Below are positions 6,300 to 15,713 of a stretch of DNA of 64,000 nucleotides, one piece after another. The DNA is taken from assembly GCA_035506295.1 (NCBI GenBank), contig DATJPR010000130.1:3862-67861 (forward strand). The letters run 5' to 3'. The notes beneath the pieces were generated by a model. It was not told the DNA's origin. It saw nothing but the letters and a program-made list of their open reading frames with translations, and searched no databases. Source of the DNA: DATJPR01 sp035506295 (GTDB lineage Bacteria > Bacteroidota > Ignavibacteria > UBA10030 > UBA6906). Within the stretch, counting starts at the first letter, position 1, and each line of letters opens with the position of its first letter. The position numbers and the translations under genes are program-made.

Positions 6300-9281
6300 T
6301 CATGCTCCTTTGCTGTTCTCAAGTGTGCCGTTCGACCGCACGGCGATAGATCCCTTCTCTTCGCTCTTCAAGGTTTCGGTTCGATTCCCCTTTGATAGAA
6401 TGAACCTCCCCACAAGGCGCTGCAGATTCTCGCTCATTCTGCTCAAATCCTCCGCCGCACGAGCGATTTGTTGCGTGCCGCTGGCAGATTGAGCGGTGAC
6501 CGTTGATATTGCCTCCACATTCTTGCTGATCTGTTCACTCGCGGAAGATTGTTCCTCTGACGCAGCCGCAATCTGTGCCACCATGTCGGTCACCCGCTGG
6601 CTGATCCGGACGATATCGCCTAGTGCCACCCCTGCTTTGTCCGCGAGGGCAATCCCCGCCTCCACCTCCTGCGTCCCCACCTCCATCGACGACACCGCTC
6701 CGTGCGTGTCCTGCTGGATCTTCTTGATCATCCCCGCGATTTCCTTTGTGGCCTTCGTCGTCCGCTCGGCGAGTTTCCGCACCTCGTCCGCCACGACGGC
6801 AAACCCTCGGCCCTTGTCCCCCGCCCGCGCAGCTTCAATCGCCGCATTCAGCGCCAGAAGATTCGTCTGGTCGGCGATATCATCGATGACGGTAATGATC
6901 TCCCCGATCTGATCAGAACTCTTCCCAAGCTCCTTCACCGTTTCCGCGCTCTGACCGACCACTTCCGATATCCGGCGCATCCCCTTCACAGTGTCAGCCA
7001 CCACCAGTCCACCCGCCTCCGCATTCTGCTTCGCTTCCCTCGCCACGTTCGCGGTCTCAGAGGCATTTCGGGAGTTCTCCAGGATCGTCTTCGCCATCTC
7101 CTCTACCGCCCCCGCCACTTCCGCCGCCTGGCTCGTCTGCTCCTGCGTCCCTGCCGCCAGCTCTTCCGTGCTCGAACTGATCTGATTTGATGCGCTTGCC
7201 GCCGCACTCACCGCCTCTTCAACCTCCTTCAACGCTTTCTCCAGCGAATCGGTCACTCCGTTAATAGAGTCCTTCAGCCTCCTGTGGTCACCTTTGTACT
7301 CACCGATCATTCTCACCGTGAGATCACCTTCCGCCGCCTTTTCCAGTACACGCCGCCCCTCCTCGACTGGGAGGATGATTGTATCGAGCAGGTGATTGAG
7401 GCCAGCCACCATCTTCTCAAATTCACCCTCGAGTCCCTCGGTCTTCGCCCGGGCTGAGAGATCACCGTCGGTTGCTTTCGTGGAGAGATCGATGACTTCA
7501 CCAGCAAGTCGGCCGATGTTTTCGTAGAGCCTAATGAACGAGGGTAATGCGACATCCTGTTCACTCCTGCGCCCGATCGCCCGGATCTTTTCCAGCTGTG
7601 TCATGTGACCTCGGGAAACCTCTTCCACCATGAACACGACCTGCGACAGCCGCTCGCGTGTTTCATTTACTGCTCGTCCAATCTCTCCAAAAATCCCTTC
7701 ATAGCTCCCTTCGACGGTGTGCGTGAGATCGTTCACCGCCAGGCGGCTCATGACATAGGCTCCTTCCTTCAACCCTTCCAAGCCATCGATACAGCTGTTG
7801 AGACTCTCTTCGATCTTGGCGAAATCGCCCTGGTAGCCCATATGTGTCTTCTGCGGGATTTCTCCCCGGCCGATCTTCTGGAGGACATCGGACGACACTT
7901 TCAACGGATCGATGACTGCGTCGAGAGTTGCATTCACGCCGTCTACGATCTTCTTGAAGTCTCCATGATGTTTCGTCGCATCCGCGCGAGTGGAGAGCTT
8001 TCCTTCGATCCCGGCTGATGACAGCATCTTGGTATCTGCAACGAGCGCATTGACTGCGTCGATGCAGGTGTTGAGATTGGTCTTCAGCGTGTTGAAATCC
8101 CCATGATATTCACTCGTGATCTTCGCCGGGATCTCTCCCTTGCTGATCGCATCCACGTATTGTGCAGCAGTCGTCAACGGCCCGATAACCGCCTCCATCG
8201 TCGCATTTACCCCCGCGATAATGTCTCGATATGCTCCTTCGAATGCTGAAACGTCGCCCCGCATCGACAAATACCCCTGAACAGCTGCATCTGTCAGCAA
8301 CTGCATTTGTTTCACAAGCCCCTGCAATGCCTCGATCGTACGCCTCAGCGATGGCGTGATCTCATCCTCATCGCTCAGCTCCGCGATGGCCACGGTCAGA
8401 TGTCCGCTCGCCACATTGTTCATGGCGCCGGCGATTCCTTTGAGTGTGTCGGCCAGGCTATTCATCGCCTGCGACATTTGGCCCACCTCATCGGTCGAAG
8501 AGACTGCAAGACGCATACCCAGCGATCCTCGCGAGAGATGCCGGATCATTTCGAGCGCCTGTCCCAGCGGTCGGGAAATGAGTCTCGTGATGGCGATGCC
8601 GAGGAACATCGCAAGTGCAACGGCAATGACGACAGCGATCCCAACAATGATCGACGAGGAGGCTTCGACCGCCTTTGACTGTCGGGCTGTGTCCTTGGCG
8701 ATCTGATCGTCGAGTTGAATCATGGTTTTCAGGTTTTTTTGTACATCAAGAGCCTTCTGGCGAGATTCGAGAGAGGCCTTGAAAACCCGCGCGTCAAGGT
8801 CGGCGATTCTCGCATCGCTGAGAGCAAACTTTGCGCTTACAAGTCGATCCTTCTCTTCGGAGAGAGTGCGGATCGTTCTGTGTGCAGTGAGCCATGTTTG
8901 CCACGAGAACTTCACCTGCTCCCAGAGTGCTTGCTGCTCCCTCGTCATGGGGAGCGCATTCAACACGGCATTGGCCGAATCTGCACGGGCAAATGCCGCA
9001 TCGATCCACGCATACTGCGCTTGCCGAAGATCCGTTCGCATCATTTGTTGATTGATGAGGCCGCGTTCGCCAACCCAAACCGCCTGCTGAGCTTCGCTCA
9101 GGGCGAGTAGTGAGCGTGACGTTGGAATGCGTACGTCGACCAAACTTGAAGTGTTCTCACCAAGTCTGGACAGCCCGACATAGCCGATGAGGCCCACAGC
9201 GGCAGCATTGAGTGCGACAATGCTGAATGAAATGAGAAGCTTGGAACGGATCTTCAGGTTTGCAAACCAAGTTTTCATCAT
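6300..9281 (-). CDS. Methyl-accepting chemotaxis protein with many HAMP-like modules
   Basis: A 993-residue inner-membrane chemoreceptor. Transmembrane segments lie at about residues 14-36 and 208-235, with a helical four-helix-bundle sensor domain between them. After the second segment comes a canonical HAMP (about 235-290), then a chain of HAMP-like repeats to about residue 685, recognisable from recurring pieces such as GEIPAKI/GEIPQKT, GDFNTLK/GDFKKIV/GDFAKIE, GVNATMEAVI/GVNATLDAVI and GDLSARA/GDLTVRM. The signalling hairpin follows at 690-960, with the tip DQTNLLALNAAIEAARAG at 804-821. Most chemoreceptors have one or two HAMPs, so this is unusually long. No CheB/CheR docking pentapeptide is visible at the C-terminus. 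No other chemotaxis genes are in the window. Confidence 0.93.
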   Translation of the reverse strand: MMKTWFANLKIRSKLLISFSIVALNAAAVGLIGYVGLSRLGENTSSLVDVRIPTSRSLLALSEAQQAVWVGERGLINQQMMRTDLRQAQYAWIDAAFARADSANAVLNALPMTREQQALWEQVKFSWQTWLTAHRTIRTLSEEKDRLVSAKFALSDARIADLDARVFKASLESRQKALDVQKNLKTMIQLDDQIAKDTARQSKAVEASSSIIVGIAVVIAVALAMFLGIAITRLISRPLGQALEMIRHLSRGSLGMRLAVSSTDEVGQMSQAMNSLADTLKGIAGAMNNVASGHLTVAIAELSDEDEITPSLRRTIEALQGLVKQMQLLTDAAVQGYLSMRGDVSAFEGAYRDIIAGVNATMEAVIGPLTTAAQYVDAISKGEIPAKITSEYHGDFNTLKTNLNTCIDAVNALVADTKMLSSAGIEGKLSTRADATKHHGDFKKIVDGVNATLDAVIDPLKVSSDVLQKIGRGEIPQKTHMGYQGDFAKIEESLNSCIDGLEGLKEGAYVMSRLAVNDLTHTVEGSYEGIFGEIGRAVNETRERLSQVVFMVEEVSRGHMTQLEKIRAIGRRSEQDVALPSFIRLYENIGRLAGEVIDLSTKATDGDLSARAKTEGLEGEFEKMVAGLNHLLDTIILPVEEGRRVLEKAAEGDLTVRMIGEYKGDHRRLKDSINGVTDSLEKALKEVEEAVSAAASASNQISSSTEELAAGTQEQTSQAAEVAGAVEEMAKTILENSRNASETANVAREAKQNAEAGGLVVADTVKGMRRISEVVGQSAETVKELGKSSDQIGEIITVIDDIADQTNLLALNAAIEAARAGDKGRGFAVVADEVRKLAERTTKATKEIAGMIKKIQQDTHGAVSSMEVGTQEVEAGIALADKAGVALGDIVRISQRVTDMVAQIAAASEEQSSASEQISKNVEAISTVTAQSASGTQQIARAAEDLSRMSENLQRLVGRFILSKGNRTETLKSEEKGSIAVRSNGTLENSKGA

Positions 9282-9516
9282 GACACCTGTCTATAGTTCT
9301 GTCTGAACTCTGCTCGGAAGCTTTTGTTGATTCCCCCGACAAGGACGATACCGCTGTTGCGACAAACACATCCCGGCGGCGGCACCCCTCAGCGATCACA
9401 AATCGAAACCCACGGCCCTGATCCCCGCCTTGCCATTTCAACGCCTCCTTCAGGGCCGGTGGGTTTGTCGATTGCAGCTCTCCTCAACTCCCCCAATCTG
9501 TCGGGTTCGCGCCTTG

Positions 9517-11160
9517 TCAGTATGTCCTCAAAGGCGTCCGCTGACAGTGCCCTGCCAAAGGGAACCTCAATGTGAACTCAGTGCCGACATCGGATTTCAT
9601 GGTCAAGGTTCCCCCGAGCTGGTCTGTCAGACTCCCCACGATAAGCATCCCAAATGAATCGGAATCTGCACCGTCCATGTCTCTCAGACCATCCGCACAG
9701 TCATCCGAAACAGAGATGCAAGCCTCTTCATCGATGGAACTAATCCCGATCCGGACGGAGCCGGGATAGACTGTTTTGATTGCCTTGGTGATCAACTCGC
9801 AAAGAATTAAGCCGCAAGGGACCGCTTGATCCAACCCGAGGGAAAAGCTTGGCCCCTGAGGCTGAATTTCTACCCTGGCATTTCTGTAGATGCTCATAAG
9901 GTGATCGGTGAGCTCACGACAATAGGTGAGAATGTCCATGAAGCCAGAGGAGTTGTCATTATACAAGAGTTCATGAACGAGCGCTATCGATCGGATTCGG
10001 CTCTGGCTATCAGTGAAACATGCTCGAAGTGTTGCATCCTTGACGCGTGAAGCCTGAAGATTCAGGAGGCTTGAAACTACCTGTAAGTTGTTCAGGATGT
10101 GATGGTGGACATCCCTTAGAAGAACCTTCTTTCCCGCGCAAGATTCACTCGATTGATCGGCGGCCCGTTTTCGTCCGCTGACGTCATGAACAATGTACGC
10201 TCTGCCCAGGGATGTGCAGTCGAGCCCCTTGAGGATGTCCCCCGTGACTTCGCAATCCAAGCGAATACCACCATCCAATACCAAAGTATACTCGTGAGGG
10301 CCAAGAGGTCCTTCGAGTCTGAGGCTCAGATTTCGTCGAGCGATGCACTGTTCTTCGGGGGCAACGAAGGAAAGAACATTTCTGCCCAGAATCTTCTCTC
10401 TGGGAAGAAGCAGGAGAGCGGCATCGTTGACAAAGAGAATGTTGCCATCGAGGTCTGTTCGCAGAAACAGGTCAGGAAATGTGGCGATGATCTTGCGGCT
10501 GAACTCCTCTGCGGCTTGCGATGAGCCGTCGGCTGGTATGCGCTCACTGATTTCGCGAACGAAGACCAGTGTCATTTCCTGAGCTTCTTCATCTTCGAAT
10601 GGGATCCAGGAGATATCGGCGACAAAATGTGTCCCGTTCGTGCGCTGGAGCATAAACTGACCTGTAAATTCTCTGGCGTGACGGCCGCCCGGCCCCTCTC
10701 TATTGCCCGCCCACGGGCAGACAGTGGCGATATTCTCGCCGATGCAATGATCTTCTGGCGCGCTTAGAAACATCATGTTCACACAACGATTGCTTTCAAT
10801 TACTTGTCCATCCCGGTCCATCAGGAGGACACCGTCTAACGTGTTATCGAACAGCACTTCGAACCTTCTTCTCCAGGACTTCTCGAGCCGTTCTGCGCGA
10901 TTCCGCTCTGATCGTTCATAGGCAAAGGCTGAAGCCCAGCCCAGCATTGGGCCACACACGGTCGCTCCCACTACAAGGATCAACGACAAATATCTGATGG
11001 TTCGCACTTCGGCATGCAGCTGTCCACAGATCGCAAACCACGAAAACAATTCATCGGGTACAAACATCCAACTCACGCTCACAGCGAGAAAGAGGACAAT
11101 GATCGCAGTCGCGATCTTCCTCGGATCCCCAACTCGCTGTTTCAGGAACCCTTTCTCCAT
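9517..11160 (-). CDS. PAS sensor protein with degenerate HisKA_2-type kinase domain
   Basis: A 547-residue membrane protein: two hydrophobic segments near residues 15-85, two PAS domains (about 105-230 and 240-355), then a HisKA_2/LMHK-like transmitter. The H-box reads DVHHHILNNLQVVSSLLNLQ, close to the family's IHHRVKNNLQV. The ATP-binding region looks damaged: where the intact paralogue at 53751-56297 has NELISNALKY this protein has CELITKAIKT (the magnesium-binding Asn is Lys), and the G1 box DDGVG is DDCADG. It may bind but not hydrolyse ATP, or work as a scaffold. Start chosen at ATG 11160, with AAGG nine bases upstream; 11166 and a longer frame to 11319 are alternatives. Follows a receiver-like gene on the same strand. 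Confidence 0.82.
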   Translation of the reverse strand: MEKGFLKQRVGDPRKIATAIIVLFLAVSVSWMFVPDELFSWFAICGQLHAEVRTIRYLSLILVVGATVCGPMLGWASAFAYERSERNRAERLEKSWRRRFEVLFDNTLDGVLLMDRDGQVIESNRCVNMMFLSAPEDHCIGENIATVCPWAGNREGPGGRHAREFTGQFMLQRTNGTHFVADISWIPFEDEEAQEMTLVFVREISERIPADGSSQAAEEFSRKIIATFPDLFLRTDLDGNILFVNDAALLLLPREKILGRNVLSFVAPEEQCIARRNLSLRLEGPLGPHEYTLVLDGGIRLDCEVTGDILKGLDCTSLGRAYIVHDVSGRKRAADQSSESCAGKKVLLRDVHHHILNNLQVVSSLLNLQASRVKDATLRACFTDSQSRIRSIALVHELLYNDNSSGFMDILTYCRELTDHLMSIYRNARVEIQPQGPSFSLGLDQAVPCGLILCELITKAIKTVYPGSVRIGISSIDEEACISVSDDCADGLRDMDGADSDSFGMLIVGSLTDQLGGTLTMKSDVGTEFTLRFPLAGHCQRTPLRTY

Positions 11161-11219
11161 CTTCATTCGCCTTCTTGCGAAACTCCTGTAATATGTAGAG
11201 TCTAAAATCCACGGCTGAA

Positions 11220-11618
11220 TCAGTTCGTGCCCCCCGTCCACCATTCTGAATCTTTCAAGTCTGAGAGTTCCTGGAGTGCCAGGCACAGTTCCCCTTTGTC
11301 CTGAGGAAGCTGGAACCAAAAATCGATTCCTTTCGCCCTGAACGCCTGCGGAGGTGGCGGTCCTGTCAGCGTTGAGATCATGATGATGGTTCCTCTCCAG
11401 TTGCGTGATGCGATGTCCTCCACGACATCAATTGCCTGACCATCGAGAAGGACATCTTCCAGGATAACAATGTCAGGTCGCAACCTGACTATGACCGAAA
11501 CCGCCTCCGCAGCACGTCGGGAGTGCCCAAGAAGGTCGAACGACGCCGCGTGTTCTATGAGTGCCTGGATGACGATCAAGCCTGCGGATCGAGAACCGAA
11601 CGCGAAATACACTGTCAT
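11220..11618 (-). CDS. Receiver-like protein with missing phosphorylation residues
   Basis: A 132-residue protein with the size and strand/helix rhythm of a CheY-type receiver domain: LRPDIVILEDVLLDG matches strand 3 and the phospho-acceptor loop, and GTIIMISTLTG matches strand 4 with its Thr/Ser. However, the acidic pair after strand 1 is absent (VYFAFGSRSAG), the acceptor position reads Glu-Asp with the following Pro missing, and the strand-5 Lys is replaced (WFQLPQDK). It therefore probably does not cycle through normal phosphorylation. It lies 59 bases upstream of the degenerate sensor kinase on the same strand, so the two are likely cotranscribed partners. Confidence 0.7.
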   Translation of the reverse strand: MTVYFAFGSRSAGLIVIQALIEHAASFDLLGHSRRAAEAVSVIVRLRPDIVILEDVLLDGQAIDVVEDIASRNWRGTIIMISTLTGPPPPQAFRAKGIDFWFQLPQDKGELCLALQELSDLKDSEWWTGGTN

Positions 11619-11787
11619 TGCTTTCTCACTCGAGAACCTGACGCAAGATCAGAAAGTGGGATCGTTTCTCCTATAGAAAGAAGACGGAATTCGCTGTAGA
11701 ACTTTCCACTACTCAGCATGACGTAGGAGAATCGGATTCAGAGAAGAGGAAGAGAGAACAACGAAGGGCGAGACACACGGGGGAGTG

Positions 11788-12423
11788 TCAGAAATCTACG
11801 AGCTTGTGTTCCACAGCATATTTGACTAACTCTGCCGTTGTGTTGAGGTTCATTTTGCCGAGGATGCGGGCACGATGCGTGCCCACTGTGGAAGTGCTAA
11901 TCGAGAGACTTTCTGCAATTTGCGTCAGGGTTTTCCCCTGTCCGAGAAGACAAAGGATCTGAAATTCACGGTCGGAGAGCGCTTCGTGAGGGAATCGATG
12001 ACGAGTTTCCCTGTCCTCAGTGGCCAGGTTTTGCACAAGAACGGACCCGACATATTTATGCCCCCGGTTCACAGTGCGAATTGCCTCCAGGAGCTCCTCG
12101 GAGGGGCCGTTCTTTGTCAAGTACCCCCATGCGCCGAGGCTGAGGGAGCGATCGACGTACTCTATCTCGGGATGCGTACTCAGTATAAGCACGCGCACCA
12201 TCGGCAATTCAGCGTGAAGTTGTCGCAATACTTCGAGTCCGCTCTTTCCCGGAAGGGAGATATCCAGGACAAGGATATCAGGCCTGTCTGCCCGGGCCCT
12301 GGTCAGGGCCTCATCACCATCTCGTGCCTCGCCGATGATCTTGATGTCGGGCGCACGTTCCAACCTGGATCGAAGTCCCTCCAGAATGAGAGGGTGGTCA
12401 TCGACAATAAGTATGCGAATCAT
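11788..12423 (-). CDS. NarL/LuxR-family response regulator
   Basis: A 211-residue two-component response regulator. The receiver starts MIRILIVDDHPLILEGL with an intact acidic pair, phospho-acceptor Asp in ILVLDISLPGKSG, and strand-5 Lys in GYLTKNGP. The C-terminal 65 residues form a LuxR-type helix-turn-helix (LSDREFQILCLLGQGKTLTQIAESLSISTSTVGTHRARI, read in two parts). The long upstream frame to 12594 overlaps the kinase gene in another frame; the ATG at 12423 begins exactly at the receiver domain and is only 13 bases after the kinase stop. It is the cognate regulator of that kinase. Confidence 0.93.
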   Translation of the reverse strand: MIRILIVDDHPLILEGLRSRLERAPDIKIIGEARDGDEALTRARADRPDILVLDISLPGKSGLEVLRQLHAELPMVRVLILSTHPEIEYVDRSLSLGAWGYLTKNGPSEELLEAIRTVNRGHKYVGSVLVQNLATEDRETRHRFPHEALSDREFQILCLLGQGKTLTQIAESLSISTSTVGTHRARILGKMNLNTTAELVKYAVEHKLVDF

Positions 12424-12436
12424 GTTGCCTGCCTGT

Positions 12437-14479
12437 TTAGCTACCCGACTTCGGGAGTTGAATAACGGCCTCCGTTCCCGAGCCGACAACGAACGTCCGT
12501 CTCCCCCCGAACGGGTAGAGGCGCTCTTCGATACCTTTGAGGCCAAACGATCGGCTGCTCTGTATGGCGCTTTCAGAAATACCGATACCGTCATCCTTCA
12601 CACTGAGAACAAATTCGTCGCGGGTTTCGCGCAAGGACACTTCCACGTGTGAAGCCTTTGCGTGTCGGGCAACGTTGGTTAGCAATTCGCCGAGGATTCT
12701 GAAGAGAGCGGTGGATCGGTCTTCGGAGATCTCCGGCTCCGAATCCGGAAGTGACAGGCTGCAAGAAACGCCAGTTCGTCGTCGAAACTCTTTCACCTGC
12801 CATCGGATGGCGGCAACCAACCCAAGCTCATCAAGAACCATCGGACGCAATTGCGCGGAGATTCTATGCACTGCCTGGATGGCACGATCGATGAGTTCAG
12901 GAAGCTCCCGGGTTTTCTCTGGTGCGTTGCCCCGGCGATGTCTTCCCGCCCGATCTGCACCTTCAACACCCATCTTGATTGCGGTGAGAATCTGACCAAG
13001 TTCATCATGGATTTCACGCGCAATTGCTTTCCGCTCCTGTTCGCGTGTGGCTTCAAGACTGGAAGAGAGTGCGTGCAACTGGCTCATGGACTTTCGGAGC
13101 GCTTCTTCGGCACGCTTGCGCCCCGTAACGTCCCTGCTGATGCTGAACACGGAGATCACGTTTCCCCCGGGATCGATGGCCGGGAAAACCCGCCAATCAA
13201 AGATGAGCTGCTCCCCGGCGTTATGGAACTCGAATTCACCTTCAAAGGGGATTTGCGATCGGTAGACGTTCTGGATTACCTGAAGTCTGTGCGTTGCTTC
13301 TTCTTCCGAGAATAGACTCACCTCGTCCAACCGTTTTCCCGCGAATTCTGGGGCAGGAGTCGGGCTCACCTGGCGGACGGCACTGTTCACGAAAATATAG
13401 TGCCCCGTCTGATCGAATCCAGCAATGATGTCGGGGGTGTTCTCAACCAGCGCCCTGTGGAACGATTCACTTTTGCGAAGTGCGTCGTCGGCGCGAACAC
13501 GGTCGGTGATATCTTCGTAGACGCCGAGGACCCCACTGACTTCTCCTTTCTCATCAAGAAGCGGAAACTTCGACGTGTCGATCCACAAACGACTTCCATC
13601 GGCTTGCTGCAGGGGTTCGATGACATGGAGACGCGGCGTGTTTTGCCGCATCACCTGGAGATCATCATCGCGGTATGATTCAAGGTCGCGCACCGACCAG
13701 GGAAGATCGAAGTCTGTTTTTCCCGCCACTAGGTCCGGCCGATCGAGCCCCGCCGCCCGGGCGAAGACGGTGTTACAACCGATGTATGTGCTATTGCGAT
13801 CCTTCCAGAACACGTATTGAGGTATGGAATTCAGGATGTTTGAGAGCATCGTCTTATGGCTAAGCAAAACAGCTCCTACGCGTTCGCGTTCGCGAAGCTC
13901 TTCCTGGGCCCGGTGCATTGAAAGGGCGACGGCTTTCGCCGCAAGGTACTGAAGGCTGGCGATGCCGATGAAAGTGCAAAAGATCCCAAACCAGTGTTCA
14001 AGGGGAAACGGTGCGGTGAGACTGTTCGAGAGATAGAAGGAGTTCTGGACGATGGCCAGTGCGAGCGTCAAGAGCGAGCTCACCAATGCAGTGACGATGC
14101 CAGCCTTTTCCCCAAGAAGGAGGCCTGCGGCGACGATAAGGATTGCGTACCACCCTGCAGCGACAGAACGGACTCCCCCGTCCACCACGACAATCGCTGT
14201 CACAAGAAGAAACCCTCCAAGGAGAAATAGACGACTCGCCAGCCGAGTCTTGCCTTTTGCATTGAGGAGGAGCAATGCGATCCATTGCAGATAGCCGAAT
14301 CCTACCCCGACAGCATACCGCGGGTAATGGTCAAGGCCGAAGAGGATGGGTGACGCTACAAGGATGAGCGTTCCTACGCCGATCAAGGTCCAGAGAATTG
14401 CTCGAAGGTGTTCTGCAACTCTCGGATTCACCTCGTCCCGATGAGGGGAATCCGCAACAATTGAGCTCCGTGTGTCCAT
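12437..14479 (-). CDS. Membrane sensor histidine kinase, PAS-PAS-HisKA_3
   Basis: A 680-residue NarX/DegS-type histidine kinase. Six hydrophobic segments fill roughly residues 25-195, with no large periplasmic domain, suggesting a membrane-embedded sensor. Two PAS domains follow (about 215-335 and 340-460). The HisKA_3 dimerisation box has AIAREIHDELGQILTAIKMG with the phospho-accepting His, and the ATPase has ILGELLTNVARHAKA and the G1 box VKDDGIGI, all intact. The ATG at 14479 is used; a TTG at 14521 would add 14 residues and neither has a strong ribosome site. It pairs with the NarL-type regulator immediately downstream. Confidence 0.9.
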   Translation of the reverse strand: MDTRSSIVADSPHRDEVNPRVAEHLRAILWTLIGVGTLILVASPILFGLDHYPRYAVGVGFGYLQWIALLLLNAKGKTRLASRLFLLGGFLLVTAIVVVDGGVRSVAAGWYAILIVAAGLLLGEKAGIVTALVSSLLTLALAIVQNSFYLSNSLTAPFPLEHWFGIFCTFIGIASLQYLAAKAVALSMHRAQEELRERERVGAVLLSHKTMLSNILNSIPQYVFWKDRNSTYIGCNTVFARAAGLDRPDLVAGKTDFDLPWSVRDLESYRDDDLQVMRQNTPRLHVIEPLQQADGSRLWIDTSKFPLLDEKGEVSGVLGVYEDITDRVRADDALRKSESFHRALVENTPDIIAGFDQTGHYIFVNSAVRQVSPTPAPEFAGKRLDEVSLFSEEEATHRLQVIQNVYRSQIPFEGEFEFHNAGEQLIFDWRVFPAIDPGGNVISVFSISRDVTGRKRAEEALRKSMSQLHALSSSLEATREQERKAIAREIHDELGQILTAIKMGVEGADRAGRHRRGNAPEKTRELPELIDRAIQAVHRISAQLRPMVLDELGLVAAIRWQVKEFRRRTGVSCSLSLPDSEPEISEDRSTALFRILGELLTNVARHAKASHVEVSLRETRDEFVLSVKDDGIGISESAIQSSRSFGLKGIEERLYPFGGRRTFVVGSGTEAVIQLPKSGS

Positions 14480-14638
14480 GGCTTTGTGTGCACTGTAAAT
14501 GTCGACTTCTTTGTGAAGCAATTGTCCAGAACTTGCGCCTGGGGTACTTCTTTGTATTTCGTTCGATGTTCCAACGACGCGATGTGCGTTTCCATCATGG
14601 CAATTCCAGAATAGTCCTCGAGGCCGGTCAATCCTTCT

Positions 14639-15259
14639 TCATTGCAGAACTGTTTGGGCGATTGCGTTCGCCATCTGTGCAATCGTCCGGGTCACGTGGA
14701 CTCTCGATGACCCCCACAAGAGTCGTTTGAGCAGCATGCCGACGATGAAGAGCTGCAAGATTTCAGAGACATCCCGTAAATTGACGGATGAGGAGATCAC
14801 TTCCCGCGCCTGAAATTCCGCAAGCCGACCAATGAGATGTATTTCTCCTACGCGTGTCAGCTCTTTCATGAGGGAACGCTGGCGAGTAGGGGAGATGATC
14901 GTTCGTGAGAGTAGAAGTCGGAGGAATGCCGGATTCCGGCCGAATGCGTCGATGGCTGCTGTGAGAAAGTTGACAATCTCCTGCTCTACCGTGTTGCCTG
15001 CGGGATACTCTGTCGCCTGTGTGTTGGCATCCCGTGCGGACTGAAGAATGATTGCTCTCAGGAGGCCCTCTTTGCCTCCGAAGTAGCGGCTGATCAGAGC
15101 TTCATTGACGTCGGCATGCTCTGCGACCATCTTGGTCGAGGCCCCATCAAAGCCATGTCGCGAGAAGACATCGAGCCCGGAATGGACCAGCTTCTGCATG
15201 GTCTCCTCGCGGGAACCTCGTCTGCGGAGTGAGCGTCTTGTCCGTTGATGTGGTGCCAT
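14639..15259 (-). CDS. TetR family transcriptional regulator
   Basis: A 206-residue repressor. The N-terminal third contains the TetR DNA-binding domain: HSGLDVFSRHGFDGASTKMVAEHADVNEALISRYFGGKEGLL, read in short pieces, with the helix-turn-helix at about residues 44-65. The rest is a helical ligand-binding domain without recognisable substrate clues. Its promoter and an operator-like inverted repeat lie just upstream (15294-15339), so it is probably autoregulated. No obvious target gene is adjacent: the next gene on the other side is a Crp-like regulator about 450 bases away. Confidence 0.9.
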   Translation of the reverse strand: MAPHQRTRRSLRRRGSREETMQKLVHSGLDVFSRHGFDGASTKMVAEHADVNEALISRYFGGKEGLLRAIILQSARDANTQATEYPAGNTVEQEIVNFLTAAIDAFGRNPAFLRLLLSRTIISPTRQRSLMKELTRVGEIHLIGRLAEFQAREVISSSVNLRDVSEILQLFIVGMLLKRLLWGSSRVHVTRTIAQMANAIAQTVLQ

Positions 15260-15293
15260 GGGTGTTCGCTTTGCGCTTTCAGGTTGTTGGTTG

Positions 15294-15311
15294 TAAGTAA
15301 ATGCTTACTTA
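15294..15311. promoter_or_regulatory. Operator-like inverted repeat for the TetR protein
   Basis: TAAGTAA at 15294-15300 and TTACTTA at 15305-15311 are perfect 7-base arms around a 4-base centre. The right end overlaps the last base of the TetR -10 box, so bound repressor would block RNA polymerase. This position is typical of TetR autoregulation; binding itself is inferred. Confidence 0.7.
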
Positions 15312-15339
15312 ATATAGTGACCCACCTCCTCAAAGTCAA
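15311..15339 (-). promoter_or_regulatory. TetR gene promoter
   Basis: On the minus strand TTGACT (15339-15334) and TATATT (15316-15311) are 17 bases apart, a near-consensus sigma70-type promoter. Transcription would start at about 15304, inside the inverted repeat, about 45 bases before the TetR ATG. Confidence 0.65.
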
Positions 15340-15713
15340 GCCCTGCTCTGGACGATCGCGGGGAAGCCCATCGGGTCGACTGTCGCTCACCGCAGTTGGG
15401 AGATGAGGACCGGCCGGCGGAGCAGAGAGCCTGCTCGGGACAGTGATAACGGCGACTTCACATTCGATGGTGCTTGTTTGGGGAGCGCCTGTTCCTGCCG
15501 ACTATTGTCGAGGATCAACCGTAACTCACGGCGATGAGAATGGGAGGTTGCACGGTCAGGATGTACAAATGACCGGGTTTCAGAAAAATGTTGTGCTGGA
15601 ACAACTTCAATGACACAAGCGGTTTGACTTGGAAATGTGATCTGAAATCCGCATTTTTGCAGGAGTTCCAAGATTTTCCGTCTCCCACCACCAGAAAACT
15701 CCTCACCACTGCC
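15340..15713. other. Intergenic stretch between TetR promoter and Crp-like gene
   Basis: Open frames here are short, lack ribosome sites and have no recognisable similarity. Apart from an in-frame upstream extension of the Crp-like gene (from a TTG or ATG near 15588) I see nothing supportable. Confidence 0.4.
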
